Shown here: piece after piece, positions 54,454 through 64,000 of the stretch
Numbering within the stretch: the first letter of the stretch is position 1
How the letters are laid out: every line of letters begins with the position of its first letter
Source: JAEXOD01 sp963663265
GTDB taxonomy: Bacteria > Bacteroidota > Ignavibacteria > Ignavibacteriales > Melioribacteraceae
Assembly (NCBI GenBank): GCA_963663265.2
Contig: CAXXXM010000002.1
Coordinates: forward strand, 2,170,001-2,234,000
Direction: 5' to 3'
Length of the DNA stretch: 64,000 bases
Notes under the pieces: generated by a model
The model's input: only the letters and a program-made list of their open reading frames with translations
The model's database searches: none
Told to the model about the DNA's origin: nothing
Translations under genes and position numbers: made by a program

Positions 54454-56238
54454 ATGAATCAATTTCCAGACATACTTATAATAAATGAAGATAAAACAGA
54501 AGTCGATTTTTTATCTTCAATATTTAATAAGCTGAATTATCAGCTTAGGATAACAGATATTGAAGATAGGGCATTAAAACTAATTACAATTAATCCTCCA
54601 GACTTAGTATTCCTCAACCCCCAAAATAAAAAAATTGATAGTTTTAACTTTTGTAAAACAATTAAGGAAAATCCTGCCCATAAACAAATTGTAGTTGTAT
54701 TTTCAAGCAACGAAAAAAATGAAACGTTATTTCAAAAAATGAGTGCCTGCAAAGGGGATTATTTATTTCTTAAACCATATACAAATACAGAACTTGTTTC
54801 AACTTGTGATTACTTAATAGAAAAAGCAAAAAGAATTTCGGAATTAGAATTAAGTAATAAAATCCTACTTGACGAATTGCACGAAAAAGAGCAGACCGAA
54901 TCATTATTAAAAAATCACAAAACCGGATTAGAAATTAAAATTACAGAAAGAAATGCAGAACTGCAATTAAAAGAAAAGCAATTGTTTTTATCAGAAGAAA
55001 AGTATAAAAAGTTTTTTGATGTTTCTCCTTCCGGTATTGCAGTAACAAAATTGACCGGTGAAATAATTGAACTAAATAAATCGTTTGAAACAATATTTGG
55101 ATATTCTTGCGAAGAGTTACTTAATAAATCTATTTTGGTAATATTTAAAGATCAAAGTGATAGACAAAAAATTGAGGATGAATTTGTAAAAGGGAATAGC
55201 CTAAAAAATTTCGAGGTAATATTAAAGAGGAAAAATGGCGAGGAATTTTATGCTTTAATCAACTTGGAAAAGATAATACATAATGATGAGTTTTTAATTG
55301 TTGGAAACATATTAGATGTATCAGAAAGAAGAAAGTCTGAGAGGATAATTAAAGAAAGTGAAATTAAGTTTAAAGCGGTATTTGAGAATAGTAACGAAGC
55401 AATTATTGTAACTTCTGAAGGGAAGTTTGTAATGATTAATAAGGCAAGTCTTGACCTGTTTAGTTATGAGACTGATGATGAATTACTTGGTTTACCACTT
55501 ACTAAAATATTTGACGAATCCGAACATGAAAGAATTGAAGAAGTCAGAAGAAAAAGAGCAAAGGGAGAACCATTGGCATTTAGCTATGAATCGATAGGTA
55601 AGAAAAAAGATGGGACTGCTTTTGCAATTGAAGTAATTGTGACCCCTTATTCTTATAACGACATTAAATATTCAGTTATTCTTTTCAAAGATATTGAGGC
55701 AGAAAATACAGAACAGCGATATTTGAGACAGAGTGAAGAAAATTATAGAAGATTGGTTGATTATTCACCTGAAGCTATTATTGTTCATAATGAAGGTGTT
55801 TTAATATATGCTAATAGTGCATTTCTAAAATTAATAGAGGCGGATTCTTTAGATGAAGTGATTAATACTGTGGCAATTAATTATATCCATCCGGATTTTA
55901 GACCTGATGTAATAAAAAGGATAAAAAAAACGCAAGAGTCTTTTGAAAACACACAATTTGTTTATGAAAAATTAATTACGCTGAAAGGAAAAATAATTGA
56001 TGCGGAAGTTGGAGGAATTCCAATTGTTTATGGAGGAGTAAAAGCTGTACAAACAGTAATAAGAGATATTACTGAGCGAAAAAGAATTGAACGCGAGTTA
56101 AAAGAAAAATATGAAGAGTCTGAAAGAATTAACAATATAATCATTAATAGAGAGTTAAGAATGATTGAACTTAAAAAGGAGATTAATACTCTGAGGGAGC
56201 AGCTAAGCTTAGGGAAAAAATATAAAGTCGATTTTTAA
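54454..56238 (+). CDS. Multi-PAS protein with pseudo-receiver, no kinase
   Basis: 594 residues. An N-terminal receiver-like fold (5-125) keeps the Lys107-Pro but has Asn55 at the phospho-acceptor Asp position (LVFLNPQNK) and NED instead of the acidic pair, so it cannot be phosphorylated in the usual way. A coiled coil (125-175) follows, then three PAS domains (about 183-295, 303-420, 425-545) and a C-terminal coiled coil. There is no HisKA or HATPase. It is likely a sensor or scaffold for the neighbouring kinases. Confidence 0.85.
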   Translation: MNQFPDILIINEDKTEVDFLSSIFNKLNYQLRITDIEDRALKLITINPPDLVFLNPQNKKIDSFNFCKTIKENPAHKQIVVVFSSNEKNETLFQKMSACKGDYLFLKPYTNTELVSTCDYLIEKAKRISELELSNKILLDELHEKEQTESLLKNHKTGLEIKITERNAELQLKEKQLFLSEEKYKKFFDVSPSGIAVTKLTGEIIELNKSFETIFGYSCEELLNKSILVIFKDQSDRQKIEDEFVKGNSLKNFEVILKRKNGEEFYALINLEKIIHNDEFLIVGNILDVSERRKSERIIKESEIKFKAVFENSNEAIIVTSEGKFVMINKASLDLFSYETDDELLGLPLTKIFDESEHERIEEVRRKRAKGEPLAFSYESIGKKKDGTAFAIEVIVTPYSYNDIKYSVILFKDIEAENTEQRYLRQSEENYRRLVDYSPEAIIVHNEGVLIYANSAFLKLIEADSLDEVINTVAINYIHPDFRPDVIKRIKKTQESFENTQFVYEKLITLKGKIIDAEVGGIPIVYGGVKAVQTVIRDITERKRIERELKEKYEESERINNIIINRELRMIELKKEINTLREQLSLGKKYKVDF

Positions 56239-56270
56239 GGTTAAATATCTAATTTATTATTGGAGTGCAA

Positions 56271-58787
56271 ATGAAAATTAATTTTGGAAGAATAAGTGTT
56301 TTAATTCCTTTATCTATATTTGCAATGCTTTTAATAATTGTTGTATTCGGTTCTGTAATTTATTATCAAGTAGATTTACTGTGGGATTATACTGAAACTA
56401 TGTATAATCATCCATTTCAAGTTAGTCAGGCAACAAGAAACATTAAAATTGAAACGCTAAAAATTCAAAATAGTATTCATCATTTAACGCACAAAGATAT
56501 ATCAGAAACAGAGTTTTATTCCACAATACGGGAGATAAGAAATAGCAATAATGTGATTAATCAGCAGTTTCAAACATTATATATTAGATATTTAGGGGAT
56601 AGGGGAACAATTCATAATACATATTATGACTATATGAGCTGGTATACCGATGTTGAAAAAACCTTATTTAATTATTCGTATAAAGAAAGAGAGGAGTTGA
56701 AAAGAGCAATTGATAAGTTTAAGAATATACATAATAAAGACTTAGAAAGCTTGAGCATAATGATCGATTTTGCAAATAAAAAAGCTCAGAAGATATTAGA
56801 AACATCAAAAGCCCAAATAAAATTACTCGTTATATATAGTACAATAATTTTGACAATAGCACTATTGGTTGGAGTTGTTTTAAGTTACCAACTTCTTAAA
56901 AAGATTAAAACGCCTTTAAATCAGATTATGGCAATTGCAAATGAATATAATAAGGGGAATTATTTAATAAGCTGGAACTACAATAAAAATGACGAGTTTG
57001 GAGTGTTAGCGGAATCGTTTAATGATATGACGAGTAAATTATCAGTTGATTTAATTGTTAAAGAGGATTCGGTTGATATTGCTAAAGTACTTTTTAATGA
57101 AAATACAATTGATGGATTTTCAAATGAGTTGCTTAAAATATTATTGGTAAAAACAAAAGGGGTTTGCGGTGTAATATATTTAATTGATGACCAGGCGGAG
57201 AATTTTTATCCTTTAAAGTCGGTTGGAATATTAAATGAAAAATTGACAAAATTTTCGACCAAAAATAATGAAGGGGAGATTGGATTAGTACTTTTTAGCA
57301 AACAAATTACTTATATAAAAAATATACCGAACGATACAGTATTTTTATTTTCAAGCAGCATAGGGCAAATAATTCCAAAGGAAATAGTCTTGATTCCAAT
57401 TGTTAATTTAAATAGAGTAATAGGGGTAATCTCAATAGCATTAATGGAAGAATCGAATGAAAGGATAAAAAAACTTTTGGAAAATGTGTACCATTTTATT
57501 AGTGCAAGAATGAACAGCGTGTTGCTTTTTGAGCAAAATAAAAAATATACCGAAGAGTTAAACAAATACAACTCGGAATTAATTGATAAATCAAGTGAAT
57601 TATCTATTCAAACAAAACGGTTGGAAGAGTTTAATGTTGAATTAGAAATACAGAGACAGAGACTTGAAAAAGCAAATCAAATAAAAAATACATTCCTTTC
57701 TAATATGACGCACGAGCTAAGAACCCCATTAAATTCTATAATATCTTTAAGTGGGTTGCTATTTAGGAAAAGCAAAATCAATTCGTCTGATGAAGAAGCG
57801 GAATATCTCAATATAATTGAACGAAACGGTAAGCACCTTTTAGGAATAATAAACGATATTTTGGAGCTTTCGAGAATAGAAGCCGGAAAAGACGAACCCA
57901 TTTATTCAATAGTGAGTGTTGATGATTTGATTATAAGTGTGTATAAAGTTTTGCTTCCTATTGCTAAAGAAAAAGGGATTGAAGTAAAATATAATAACAA
58001 TTCAGGTTTAACAGAAATTGTAACAGATTTAGAAAAGTGTAAACATATCTTGCTAAATGTAATTGGCAATGCGGTTAAATTTACTGAAGAAGGGTCTGTT
58101 GAAATTATTGTTGAAGCAGATAAAACAAATTTATATGTTAAAGTAAAAGATACCGGAATTGGTATTGCTGAAGACCAAATTCAATATATATTTGACGAAT
58201 TTAAACAATGTGATGTTGATATTGCAAAAAAATATGGCGGTACAGGGCTTGGTTTAGCTATTGCCGATAAAACTATAAAGATTTTAAATGGAGGTATTAA
58301 GGTTAATAGCAGACTTGGAGTTGGAAGTGAGTTTGTTTTGTGGTTCCCAATTGTTAAAAAATCAACTCCAAATGATGAAATATCTACACCAATAGTAAGT
58401 GTAAATAATGCTTACGAAAAAAAGAAAATCATGGTTGTAGAAAATACTGATACTATTATAAAAGAATTAGAAAAGGTATTTGGGACCGAAAATATTCAAC
58501 TAATATCAGCAAAAGACAATAAGTCGATTAATGATATTATGGCGTTTAGTAAACCAAATGTTGTTATCCTTGATATAACAAATGAAGGTATAGATGGGCA
58601 TAGTATTATTTTGGGGATAAAAAATAAAGATGCAAACAATAAGATTCCAATTGTTGTGTTGGTTCCAGAAACCATTTCAGATATAGAAATGGACAAAATT
58701 CATGGTACTAATATTTGCCGGATATTTAAGAATAATATTTTTGATATAGGCGGTTTATCTAATTTAATAAAAAACATTCTTAATTAA
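56271..58787 (+). CDS. Membrane histidine kinase with HAMP, GAF and atypical receiver
   Basis: About 838 residues from the ATG at 56271 with TTGGAG upstream; a GTG two codons upstream is less likely. TM1 about 9-31, a helical periplasmic domain to about 180, TM2 about 187-208, HAMP about 209-262, GAF about 275-420, coiled coil, HisKA with His481 (NMTHELRTPLN), HATPase (DTGIGIA, GGTGLGLAIAD). A C-terminal receiver from about 715 keeps the acceptor Asp768 (VVILDITNEG) but lacks the Lys-Pro. It lies 32 bases after the PAS protein and 11 bases before the next gene. Confidence 0.88.
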   Translation: MKINFGRISVLIPLSIFAMLLIIVVFGSVIYYQVDLLWDYTETMYNHPFQVSQATRNIKIETLKIQNSIHHLTHKDISETEFYSTIREIRNSNNVINQQFQTLYIRYLGDRGTIHNTYYDYMSWYTDVEKTLFNYSYKEREELKRAIDKFKNIHNKDLESLSIMIDFANKKAQKILETSKAQIKLLVIYSTIILTIALLVGVVLSYQLLKKIKTPLNQIMAIANEYNKGNYLISWNYNKNDEFGVLAESFNDMTSKLSVDLIVKEDSVDIAKVLFNENTIDGFSNELLKILLVKTKGVCGVIYLIDDQAENFYPLKSVGILNEKLTKFSTKNNEGEIGLVLFSKQITYIKNIPNDTVFLFSSSIGQIIPKEIVLIPIVNLNRVIGVISIALMEESNERIKKLLENVYHFISARMNSVLLFEQNKKYTEELNKYNSELIDKSSELSIQTKRLEEFNVELEIQRQRLEKANQIKNTFLSNMTHELRTPLNSIISLSGLLFRKSKINSSDEEAEYLNIIERNGKHLLGIINDILELSRIEAGKDEPIYSIVSVDDLIISVYKVLLPIAKEKGIEVKYNNNSGLTEIVTDLEKCKHILLNVIGNAVKFTEEGSVEIIVEADKTNLYVKVKDTGIGIAEDQIQYIFDEFKQCDVDIAKKYGGTGLGLAIADKTIKILNGGIKVNSRLGVGSEFVLWFPIVKKSTPNDEISTPIVSVNNAYEKKKIMVVENTDTIIKELEKVFGTENIQLISAKDNKSINDIMAFSKPNVVILDITNEGIDGHSIILGIKNKDANNKIPIVVLVPETISDIEMDKIHGTNICRIFKNNIFDIGGLSNLIKNILN

Positions 58788-58798
58788 GAGATGTAAAA

Positions 58799-61700
58799 AT
58801 GGATTTAGAAAATATTAAAATCTTAGCGGTTGATGATAATAAAGATAATCTAACGGTTTATAAAGCACTTTTACTTGAAGCATTTAATAATGTAATAATC
58901 CATACAGCAATGTCAGGGAAAGAGGCAATAAATAAAGTTAAAGAAATAAGCCCAGATGTTGTTTTGCTTGATGTTAAGATGCCCGAAATGGATGGTTTTG
59001 AAGTATGCAGAATATTAAAATCTGATGAGACTACTATGCAAATTCCTATTGTATTTATTACTGCATACGATGAAAAAAAAGCAAAAATAAAAGCTTTAGA
59101 AGTTGGTGGCGATGCTTTTTTGGCAAAGCCAATTGACGAGGCTGAGCTAAATGCCCAAATTAAAGCTATGTTAAAATTAAAAGCCGCAGAAGATAAAATA
59201 CGTACGGAAAAAGATAGACTTAGTGAATTAGTTAAGCAGCGAACACAAGAATTGGAAAAAGAACTCAGTGAGAGAAAGTTAAAAGAAGCAGAATTACAAA
59301 AGACAGTTGAAATATTAAAAAACAGCCGCTCGGCAACATTAAACATTCTTTTTGATTTGCAGAGTGAAGTTGATAAACATAACGAATCGAGAGAAAAATT
59401 AGATAAAAGCGAAAAACTAAGAAAACTTACCGGCGAGATGGCAAAAATTGGAGGATGGGAGTTTGATGCTATTACATTTGAAGGCTCGTGGTCTGAAGAA
59501 GTTGCAAAAATTCATGACTTGGCTTTTGAGGCATCGCTGAGTGCAAAAGATACCCTGGGTTTTTATGTTGATTCCTCAAAAGAAAAAATTGAAAAAGCAA
59601 TTAGCGATGCAATAACATATGGAATACCATACGAATTAGAATTAGAGATGATTACGGCTAAGGGGAATAGAAAATGGGTAAGAACTATTGGAGAACCAAT
59701 TATTAAAGATGGTAAAACGGTAAGGCTGCAAGGTACTTTTCAAGATATTACTGATGCAAAAAAAGCTAAGGATGAATATAAAGAAATATATGACCAGATG
59801 CTTGCTGTTGCAGAACACTCGCACAATGCAATTTGTATTATTAAAGAAGATGGGAGAATGCTTTGGGTAAATAATGCTGCTGTAAAACTAAGTGAGTTTA
59901 GTAAAGAAGAAATATATAAATGTGATAGTTTTATGGATTTTGTTGCTCCCGAATCAAAAGCTATGGTAATGGAAAATTATGAGAAGTTTTTAAAGGGGGA
60001 AGAATTTGTTGATAAATTTATCTTTTATTTTGTTTGTAAATCGGGTGAAAAAAAACTTGTTGAGATTTTTATTGCAGTATATTTAGACAAAAACAAAAAT
60101 AGAAGGATGGCTGTTAATATACTTGACATTTCAGAACAAAGGGCAGCTACTGAAGCTTTAATGCGGAGTGAACTTCAATTTAGAACATTGGCACAATTTG
60201 CACCGGTGGGAATATTTACAACAAATGAAGAAGGGATAACTACTTATGTAAATCCAAAATGGTGTGAAATTGCCCAGCTCGCACCCGAAGATGCAACTGG
60301 TGATAATTGGATTAAGGCAGTTCATCCCGAAGATAGAGAAAAGCTGTTGAAAGATTGGAAAATATTGTCGCATAGTAAATTAGCATCATCAAAAGAATAT
60401 CGATTTTTGCGAAAAGATGGTTCTATTGCTTGGGTATTTGGAAAAGCAGAACCTCAAATTGATGAAGAGGGGAATAACTATGGATATGTAGGAGTAATTA
60501 TTGACATAACAGAGAATAAAGAAGCTCAACAAAAAATTAATAAATCGGAAAAGCATTTTCGTTCAATTTGGGAAAGTACGGAAAGTGGTATGCGTTTAAC
60601 AGATGCCGACGGGAAAATTGTTGATGTTAATAATGCTTTTTGTAATATGGTAGAAATGAAAAAAGAAGACTTGTTAAACAAGCCTTTATCTGTAATTTAT
60701 AGGGAAAATATACAAGAAAGGATTTTAAAAGCTGCAATTCGTAAATTTAAAAACAGAGAAGTAGAAAAAGTATTTGAAAAAGAATTGTTGTTGTGGAATA
60801 ATAAAAATATTTGGTTTGAAGTTTCAAACAGCTTTATTGAAATAGAAAATCAACCTGCTTTATTATTAGGTATTTTTGCAGATATTTCAGATAGAAAGCA
60901 AGCACAAAAAGAATTAAAAGAGAGTAATGAATTTAGTAATTATCTGTTAAGTTCAATTCCTTTTGGTATTGATATTGTAGATCAAGAAGGGAATATTGTT
61001 TTTTGTAACGAGATGTTTTACAAGTTGTTTGGTTATGGTGTAATTGGAAGTAAGTGCTGGAAGGTCTTTTGTGATACCGACGAACAGTGTCAAAACTGCC
61101 CCTTAAAAAGAATGGATAATAATATTAGTTCGCTAATTGTTGAACGTTTAGACGTAAAAAAAAATAGGCTTTATGAAATTAGTCATACAGGAATTTTTTA
61201 TAAAGGTGAAAAAGTTATACTTGAAATATATAATGATATATCTGACAAGAAAAAACTAATAACCGAAATAACGGAAGCAAAAAACAAAGCTGAAGAGATG
61301 AACAGGCTAAAATCAAATTTTTTGGCTAACATGAATCATGAATTAAGAACGCCATTGAATGGGATTATGGGTTTTGCAAGTATACTGTTTGATGAACTGC
61401 AGGAAGAAGAATATATCCAAATGGCGGAGTCAATTATTGATTCAAGTAAACGACTAAGCGAAACATTAAACTTGTTGTTAGAACTATCCACGGTTGAATC
61501 GGATAAGATTTTGATGGATACAAAAGTAATGGAAGTAAATGAAATAGTTAAGGGAGTTGCTAAATCCTTATATTCGGATGCTTTAAAAAAACACTTAAAA
61601 CTTGAAGTTATTAGTGATTATGACTTGATTTATGCAAAATTAGATGATTATTATTTTCCACATGCAATTCACAATTTAATTGATAACGCAATTAAATATA

Positions 61701-62428
61701 CTTACGAAGGAGAAATTAAAGTTGTAATTGGGGTTGATAATGATAGCGAGGTTAGTTATTTTTATATAAGTGTGATTGATACAGGTATTGGAATCCCAAG
61801 CGATAAGATAAACCTTATATGGGAAGAATTTAGACAAGTAAGTGAGGGCTTAAATAGGAATTATGAAGGAACCGGTTTAGGGTTAACAATTGTAAAAAAA
61901 ATTGTTAAGCTTTTAGATGGAAAAATTGAAGTTGAAAGTGAAGTAGGAAAGGGATCAAAGTTTACCGTTCGACTTCCGAAAATAATAGAGTTTCCGGTAC
62001 CGGAAGTTGTTAAGGATGAAATTGCAATGAAAGATTCAGAAAAAATCGAAAAAAAGATAGGGAGGGACAAATTGCCATTAGTTTTGTATGTTGAAGATGA
62101 TAGAATTAATCAAAATGTGTTACGGCTTTTTTTAAAGAATTCTTATAATGTAGAACTTGCTGATGATGGGTATTCAGCCTTAGAAAAGGTGAAAGATAAA
62201 CAATATGACTTAATATTCATGGATATTAATTTGGGCTCCGGTATGAATGGAATGGAAGTAACAAAAGAAATCAGAAAAATGATTAGTTATTCCACTACCC
62301 CAATAGTTGCAATTACAGCTTATACTTCTGACGCAGATAGATTGCAATTTATAGAAGCAGGCTGCAGTCATTATTTAGCAAAACCATTTTTAAGAGAGCA
62401 TTTAATTAATTTAATTAATTCGATTTGA
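58799..62428 (+). CDS. Giant REC-(PAS)5-HisKA-HATPase-REC hybrid kinase
   Basis: 1209 residues, soluble. N-terminal receiver 6-122 with Asp58 (DVVLLDVKMPEMDG), coiled coil, five PAS domains at about 205-318, 325-448, 452-575, 580-705 and 710-825, HisKA with His847 (NMNHELRTPLNG), HATPase about 950-1065 with DTGIGI and GTGLGLTIV, and a C-terminal receiver with Asp1142 (LIFMDINLGSG). The last PAS contains a cysteine group Cys753, Cys758, Cys764, Cys767 (SKCWKVFCDTDEQCQNC) that may bind metal or sense redox state. Ends the four-gene series. Confidence 0.9.
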   Translation: MDLENIKILAVDDNKDNLTVYKALLLEAFNNVIIHTAMSGKEAINKVKEISPDVVLLDVKMPEMDGFEVCRILKSDETTMQIPIVFITAYDEKKAKIKALEVGGDAFLAKPIDEAELNAQIKAMLKLKAAEDKIRTEKDRLSELVKQRTQELEKELSERKLKEAELQKTVEILKNSRSATLNILFDLQSEVDKHNESREKLDKSEKLRKLTGEMAKIGGWEFDAITFEGSWSEEVAKIHDLAFEASLSAKDTLGFYVDSSKEKIEKAISDAITYGIPYELELEMITAKGNRKWVRTIGEPIIKDGKTVRLQGTFQDITDAKKAKDEYKEIYDQMLAVAEHSHNAICIIKEDGRMLWVNNAAVKLSEFSKEEIYKCDSFMDFVAPESKAMVMENYEKFLKGEEFVDKFIFYFVCKSGEKKLVEIFIAVYLDKNKNRRMAVNILDISEQRAATEALMRSELQFRTLAQFAPVGIFTTNEEGITTYVNPKWCEIAQLAPEDATGDNWIKAVHPEDREKLLKDWKILSHSKLASSKEYRFLRKDGSIAWVFGKAEPQIDEEGNNYGYVGVIIDITENKEAQQKINKSEKHFRSIWESTESGMRLTDADGKIVDVNNAFCNMVEMKKEDLLNKPLSVIYRENIQERILKAAIRKFKNREVEKVFEKELLLWNNKNIWFEVSNSFIEIENQPALLLGIFADISDRKQAQKELKESNEFSNYLLSSIPFGIDIVDQEGNIVFCNEMFYKLFGYGVIGSKCWKVFCDTDEQCQNCPLKRMDNNISSLIVERLDVKKNRLYEISHTGIFYKGEKVILEIYNDISDKKKLITEITEAKNKAEEMNRLKSNFLANMNHELRTPLNGIMGFASILFDELQEEEYIQMAESIIDSSKRLSETLNLLLELSTVESDKILMDTKVMEVNEIVKGVAKSLYSDALKKHLKLEVISDYDLIYAKLDDYYFPHAIHNLIDNAIKYTYEGEIKVVIGVDNDSEVSYFYISVIDTGIGIPSDKINLIWEEFRQVSEGLNRNYEGTGLGLTIVKKIVKLLDGKIEVESEVGKGSKFTVRLPKIIEFPVPEVVKDEIAMKDSEKIEKKIGRDKLPLVLYVEDDRINQNVLRLFLKNSYNVELADDGYSALEKVKDKQYDLIFMDINLGSGMNGMEVTKEIRKMISYSTTPIVAITAYTSDADRLQFIEAGCSHYLAKPFLREHLINLINSI

Positions 62429-62442
62429 TGATTTAACTGTTA

Positions 62443-63996
62443 TTATCCATTTTCACCGGTTAATCGTGCAATTTGTAGTAAGTAGAAACGTAACAAATCT
62501 TGTTGTGCGGTATCTAATGCCTGCTCCTCTATTTTAATAATTCTTTCCACTTCTTTTAATGCTCTAATTATATTAATTGGCACTTCAATCATTTCCTCAG
62601 ACATAACAGATAATAATTCAAAAGCGGCAGACAAAAATTGCTGCATGTTTTCATCACCTGACGACTTAAATACACTTGTAATTTGAGAGGAAAGTTTTTT
62701 AGTTTTAGGAGAAAAGGGGAGTTCTTTTGTTGCAGTATTTGCTGCTAATGAATATAGGGCAACAGCTAATTCAACAAAACTGTTTACTCTTGATGTAACA
62801 GGTTTATCAAGTAAATCCCAAATTTTGGTACGCCATTCGGTTATTTTTACCGGAACATCTAATAATTGTTTAACTTCATTATTCCAAGTAATATCATAAT
62901 TACCGATTATTCCATCAGTTAGCTTGCTCATATCTGTATTAAATAAATCGGGTTGTAATAATACAGCTAAATCAGGGCGTAATGTTGGTAATAAGTCGGT
63001 ATTAAATTTACCGCCATCAAAAAAGTCATTAACATTTAATCCATGCCTACGCAATAACTCACGTTGAAATAAAATAATATATTTTTTTAGTGCATCAACA
63101 TCTTCGCGTAAAGCGATTAAGGCAGAGTTACCGGCTTGAAATGACTTTTCTACTTTACTGTAAAATTTTAAATCAATATCTTGATATACCCTTAAAGTGT
63201 GAAGAATTTCATAAACAGGGAGATTAGGTAGAATTCTATCTTCGATAATCGCATTTGATTCACCATCAGGAAAATGTAATTGCGAAAAAGTATCAAGTGC
63301 CCTAAACATTCCGGTTGTTAATTGGTTTAGTCCTAATACAATAGTTTGAGCTTGATTGTGGGCAATTGCACGTAATAAACTCCCGTATTTGGAGAACGGA
63401 ATTGTGCCGGCAATTTTTTCTAATATTTTTTGGCTTACATCTCCAGATACTCCTTGACCGGGGCGAATAAGAGGACGGTCCCTTAAAGCAGGTGAAGTAC
63501 GTGCAATGAAATAAGAAATAATATGAATTCCAAGAATATCTTCATCCTTACCATATAAAATTTGTCTAAAATTTTCAGTAAATATTAAAACAAATTTATC
63601 AAACAATTCATCTTTTCTACCAATTGTTAAACGCTCAAGTTCTTTTAAACCGCGAGTTTTAAATTGCAAACGGGTTTCGTTGAGTGGTTCGCCAGCTCTA
63701 ACAACTTCGGTTTCATAAAATCTTTGCGATTCTTTAACATGGAATAAAAGCTGTGCTAACTCTTCGGTTTTTATATGTCGCAGTTTCTCAGATATTGAGC
63801 TTTGATATGTTCGTAAATCACCGCCATTAAAAATACCAATTAATGGCGTTGCTGCATATTCTGTACTTTTTTTAGTTGATTCTTTTAAGTAATTAGAAAA
63901 TCTTTTTGCCGAATCATCCGATTTAATAAAAGCAGGCTTGCCTACAACTGGGGAATAATAGCCTCCTTGCCTTTGCATAGGTTCACCACATCCCAT
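62443..63996 (-). CDS. Hypothetical protein, unrecognised (possibly 5'-truncated by window edge)
   Basis: 517 residues, mainly helical, without signal peptide or long membrane span. No catalytic motif found. It ends with a helical tail (EQALDTAQQDLLRFYLLQIARLTGENG). Stretches such as PLIRPGQGVSGDVSQKILEK and FRALDTFSQLHFPDG are not known to me. The frame is open to the right edge and MGCGEPMQRQGG is not a convincing N-terminus, so it may start outside the window. Convergent with the giant kinase gene. Confidence 0.6.
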   Translation of the reverse strand: MGCGEPMQRQGGYYSPVVGKPAFIKSDDSAKRFSNYLKESTKKSTEYAATPLIGIFNGGDLRTYQSSISEKLRHIKTEELAQLLFHVKESQRFYETEVVRAGEPLNETRLQFKTRGLKELERLTIGRKDELFDKFVLIFTENFRQILYGKDEDILGIHIISYFIARTSPALRDRPLIRPGQGVSGDVSQKILEKIAGTIPFSKYGSLLRAIAHNQAQTIVLGLNQLTTGMFRALDTFSQLHFPDGESNAIIEDRILPNLPVYEILHTLRVYQDIDLKFYSKVEKSFQAGNSALIALREDVDALKKYIILFQRELLRRHGLNVNDFFDGGKFNTDLLPTLRPDLAVLLQPDLFNTDMSKLTDGIIGNYDITWNNEVKQLLDVPVKITEWRTKIWDLLDKPVTSRVNSFVELAVALYSLAANTATKELPFSPKTKKLSSQITSVFKSSGDENMQQFLSAAFELLSVMSEEMIEVPINIIRALKEVERIIKIEEQALDTAQQDLLRFYLLQIARLTGENG

Positions 63997-64000
63997 TTTC

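Overview
The window is strongly AT-rich and densely coded. It looks like a chromosome segment of a free-living Gram-negative bacterium of the Bacteroidota/Chlorobiota/Ignavibacteriota (FCB) group. Evidence: a BamD lipoprotein, a TonB-dependent receptor, a MXAN_6640-like metalloprotease with a type IX-secretion-like C-terminal domain, an UpxY/RfaH-like NusG paralogue, a dimeric (class II) glycyl-tRNA synthetase and many soluble PAS histidine kinases. Several genes have clear AGGAG-type ribosome binding sites, and the tRNA promoter has canonical TTGACT/TATATT boxes. This fits Ignavibacteriota-like lineages better than classical Bacteroidia. That placement is inference; there is no rRNA in the window.

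Layout. 0-5 kb: a coiled-coil protein of unknown function, then an ErcA-like iron alcohol dehydrogenase paired with an ErcS'-like hybrid kinase, then initiator tRNA on the minus strand. 5-9.8 kb: a PAS kinase-receiver hybrid, a NusG paralogue, a YhaM-like exonuclease, a TPR protein and a sirtuin. 9.8-16 kb (minus): a tightly packed run reading bamD, acyl-CoA thioesterase, FG-GAP protein, secreted metalloprotease, ABC ATPase, CcmB-like permease. 16-19.6 kb (plus): a three-gene putative metal-uptake operon (HHH/CxxC membrane protein, two-domain lipoprotein, ZnuD-like TonB receptor). 19.6-25.3 kb: an isochorismatase-like hydrolase, a Cache-PAS kinase, a U32 protein and an MFS transporter. 25.3-30.2 kb: a signalling operon of sensor kinase, sigma-54 activator, STAS protein and receiver-PP2C phosphatase. 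30.2-32.6 kb (minus): a DUF4922 (HIT-like) protein and a glycosyltransferase. 33-36.8 kb: an RlpA-like protein, a small outer-membrane barrel protein, CorA and MscS. 36.8-38.7 kb: a REP-associated (Y1) transposase between arrays of two kinds of palindrome. 38.7-40.2 kb: glyS. 40.3-45.1 kb (minus): a receiver-kinase gene and, upstream of it, a giant hybrid kinase broken by six same-sign frameshifts. 45.2-47.9 kb: an ATP-grasp-like protein and lysA. 47.9-49.4 kb: a non-coding mosaic of repeats. 49.4-51.8 kb: an S9 peptidase and a YkvA-like protein. 52-62.4 kb: four large PAS/GAF/receiver signalling proteins in a row. 62.4 kb to the end: an unrecognised 517-residue protein.

The dominant theme is phosphorelay signalling. 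Nine histidine-kinase genes (one broken) plus a kinase-less PAS/pseudo-receiver protein lie in 64 kb, several in adjacent pairs or trios that could form local phosphorelays. The most distinctive items are the ErcA/ErcS' pair, the sensor-NtrC-STAS-PP2C cassette, the DUF4922-glycosyltransferase pair, the metal operon with a duplicated-domain lipoprotein, the transposase with its two palindrome families, the six-frameshift kinase, a structured leader region at 32.9-33.1 kb, and a terminator hidden inside an opposing coding sequence at 30.1 kb.
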